Positions 29,064-30,000 of a stretch of DNA of 30,000 nucleotides are shown in pieces. Numbering within the stretch: the stretch's first letter is position 1; each line of letters starts with the position of its first letter. Under the pieces are notes generated by a model, which was not told the DNA's origin, ran no database searches, and saw only the letters and a program-made list of their open reading frames with translations. The stretch lies in the NCBI GenBank assembly GCA_002005505.1, contig KV908369.1:371666-401665 (forward strand), read 5' to 3'. The position numbers and the translations under genes are program-made. Origin of the DNA: Botryococcus braunii (taxonomy: Eukaryota > Chlorophyta > Trebouxiophyceae).

Positions 29064-29671
29064 ATGGCTGCCTTATTTCGCCGTTCCCTCTGTAGAGGCA
29101 TCCGAAGGCTCATTGGAGGGACGCAGGGCACTCAACAGATCTCATGCTCGGAAGTAGAGTTTGGTGCCGGGTCAACCGCGCTACATACCCTCACATATCC
29201 ACGTGCTTCATCAGGCTGTCTTGTTAAATTTCCAACCAATTTGTGGAATGGCGTGCAGACGCCCGCTTTGCGGTCTCTACAACAGTTCACTGGACTACCG
29301 GCATATAGCACGGAAGTAGATGATCGTCGTGAGATTTTCTATCCGGTAGCTGACGTCTTCATTGGAGAGCCGGCCCCAGATTTTACCGCTCCTGGTAGGC
29401 AGATATGGGGAGTAATTGTTTAGAGTACGAGCATGATTTCGGTGGGTGAGATGTAGTCGTTACACGAAGAGATCCTACTGCTTCACGTTTGACCAACATA
29501 ACGTGCGTCTGTGAGCCAATTCACCACATTAAACATGCGATTGCACCTTGATGATGGTGGAGTTTCACTAACGTTGATTCGTTTTTTGAAGCTGTGATTG
29601 ACGGAGAGATCAGCAACCTCTCGCTGAGCAATTACAAAGGAAAATACGTATGCTTGTTTTTCTACCCAAAG
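29064..29671 (+). CDS. 2-Cys peroxiredoxin, organelle-targeted, 5' part only (partial)
   Basis: 2-Cys peroxiredoxins reduce hydrogen and organic peroxides with a peroxidatic cysteine. Exon 1 is 29064-29394 (110 codons plus 1 nt); exon 2 is 29592-29671, beginning after TTGAAG in phase with exon 1 and ending at GTAAGC. The joined sequence reads PVADVFIGEPAPDFTAPGAV then IDGEISNLSLSNYKGKYVCL and FFYPK, which is the start of the thioredoxin fold just before the segment that carries the active-site cysteine in this family. That segment is not in the window. An in-frame TGA (29058-29060) sits directly upstream of the ATG. About 90 residues precede the domain; the leader MAALFRRSLCRGIRRLIGG is Arg-rich without acidic residues, as in mitochondrial or plastid presequences. 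Which organelle cannot be told from sequence alone. Confidence 0.85.
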
Positions 29672-30000
29672 GTAAGCACGATTGCTGTCTCTTTATGCTT
29701 TCAGAACGCCTCTTTCTGTCTGTAAGGCATCATCAGTGCTGGGAGCCTGGATTTCCGGAGAGTCTGGTTGGTTACAACACTTCCTAGAAGGGATACCTCC
29801 AAGTCACTACATCAATATATACAATGGGATGTAACCAGGGATCTCATTATCAGGGGGCTGTCATCTGTAGTGGGAGTCCCTATTAACAATATTCACGGCA
29901 TACTTCTCTTGCGTTGACTTGTAGAGTATGTCCATCAATGTCCATTGACAGTGAACTGGACTATATCAATGCCCTCATCATATTGAAGAGGCTGTGTTGC
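29672..30000 (+). other. Peroxiredoxin intron 2, cut by the window edge
   Basis: From the GTAAGC donor at 29672 to the end of the window I find no segment matching the expected active-site exon. The intron therefore appears to continue beyond the window. No long microsatellite is present here. Confidence 0.5.

Overview
The window is nuclear DNA from an intron-rich eukaryote, most likely a green alga or a close relative in Viridiplantae; I cannot name the species. The evidence is a plant-type IspF with a plastid-type leader, a plant-like MFSD5/MOT2 transporter, an AZG-type purine permease and a 2-Cys peroxiredoxin. All are split by GT-AG introns whose reading phases agree at nearly every junction. 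There are no bacterial operons, ribosome binding sites or insertion sequences. Introns and spacers are crowded with long CA/TG, GA/TC and GGGA arrays, poly-C/poly-G runs and several minisatellites.

Layout. (1) 365-7803, plus strand: a complete eight-exon MFSD5/MOT2-family transporter of 463 residues. (2) 7804-12069: a spacer with a 53-bp minisatellite directly after the stop and a GGCATGGGC minisatellite at 8842-9040; no gene found. (3) 12070-14145, plus: a complete seven-exon ispF of 239 residues, including two short leader exons and a 27-nt exon. (4) 14146-17189: a spacer with TG/TC arrays; no gene found. (5) 17190 to about 28109, possibly 28750, minus: an AZG-like adenine/guanine/hypoxanthine permease. 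Its ten core exons reconstruct in phase, and three more exons add a long, disordered-looking C-terminal tail. Its introns hold the densest microsatellites. (6) 29064 to the window edge, plus: the first two exons of an organelle-targeted 2-Cys peroxiredoxin, which runs out of the window. It is divergent from the permease gene.

The four genes do not form a pathway. They are ordinary cell functions: probable oxyanion uptake, plastid isoprenoid synthesis, purine uptake and peroxide removal. I did not find a new biological system. The most unusual feature is repeated local duplication of sequence around splice sites inside introns (MFSD5 introns 4 and 7, the permease intron after its sixth exon, ispF intron 5), which creates decoy splice sites next to real ones. 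The permease tail and a potential TC/GA hairpin of about 95 bp in a permease intron are the next most notable items. All exon boundaries were inferred by eye from reading frame, family similarity and splice consensus, without transcript data.
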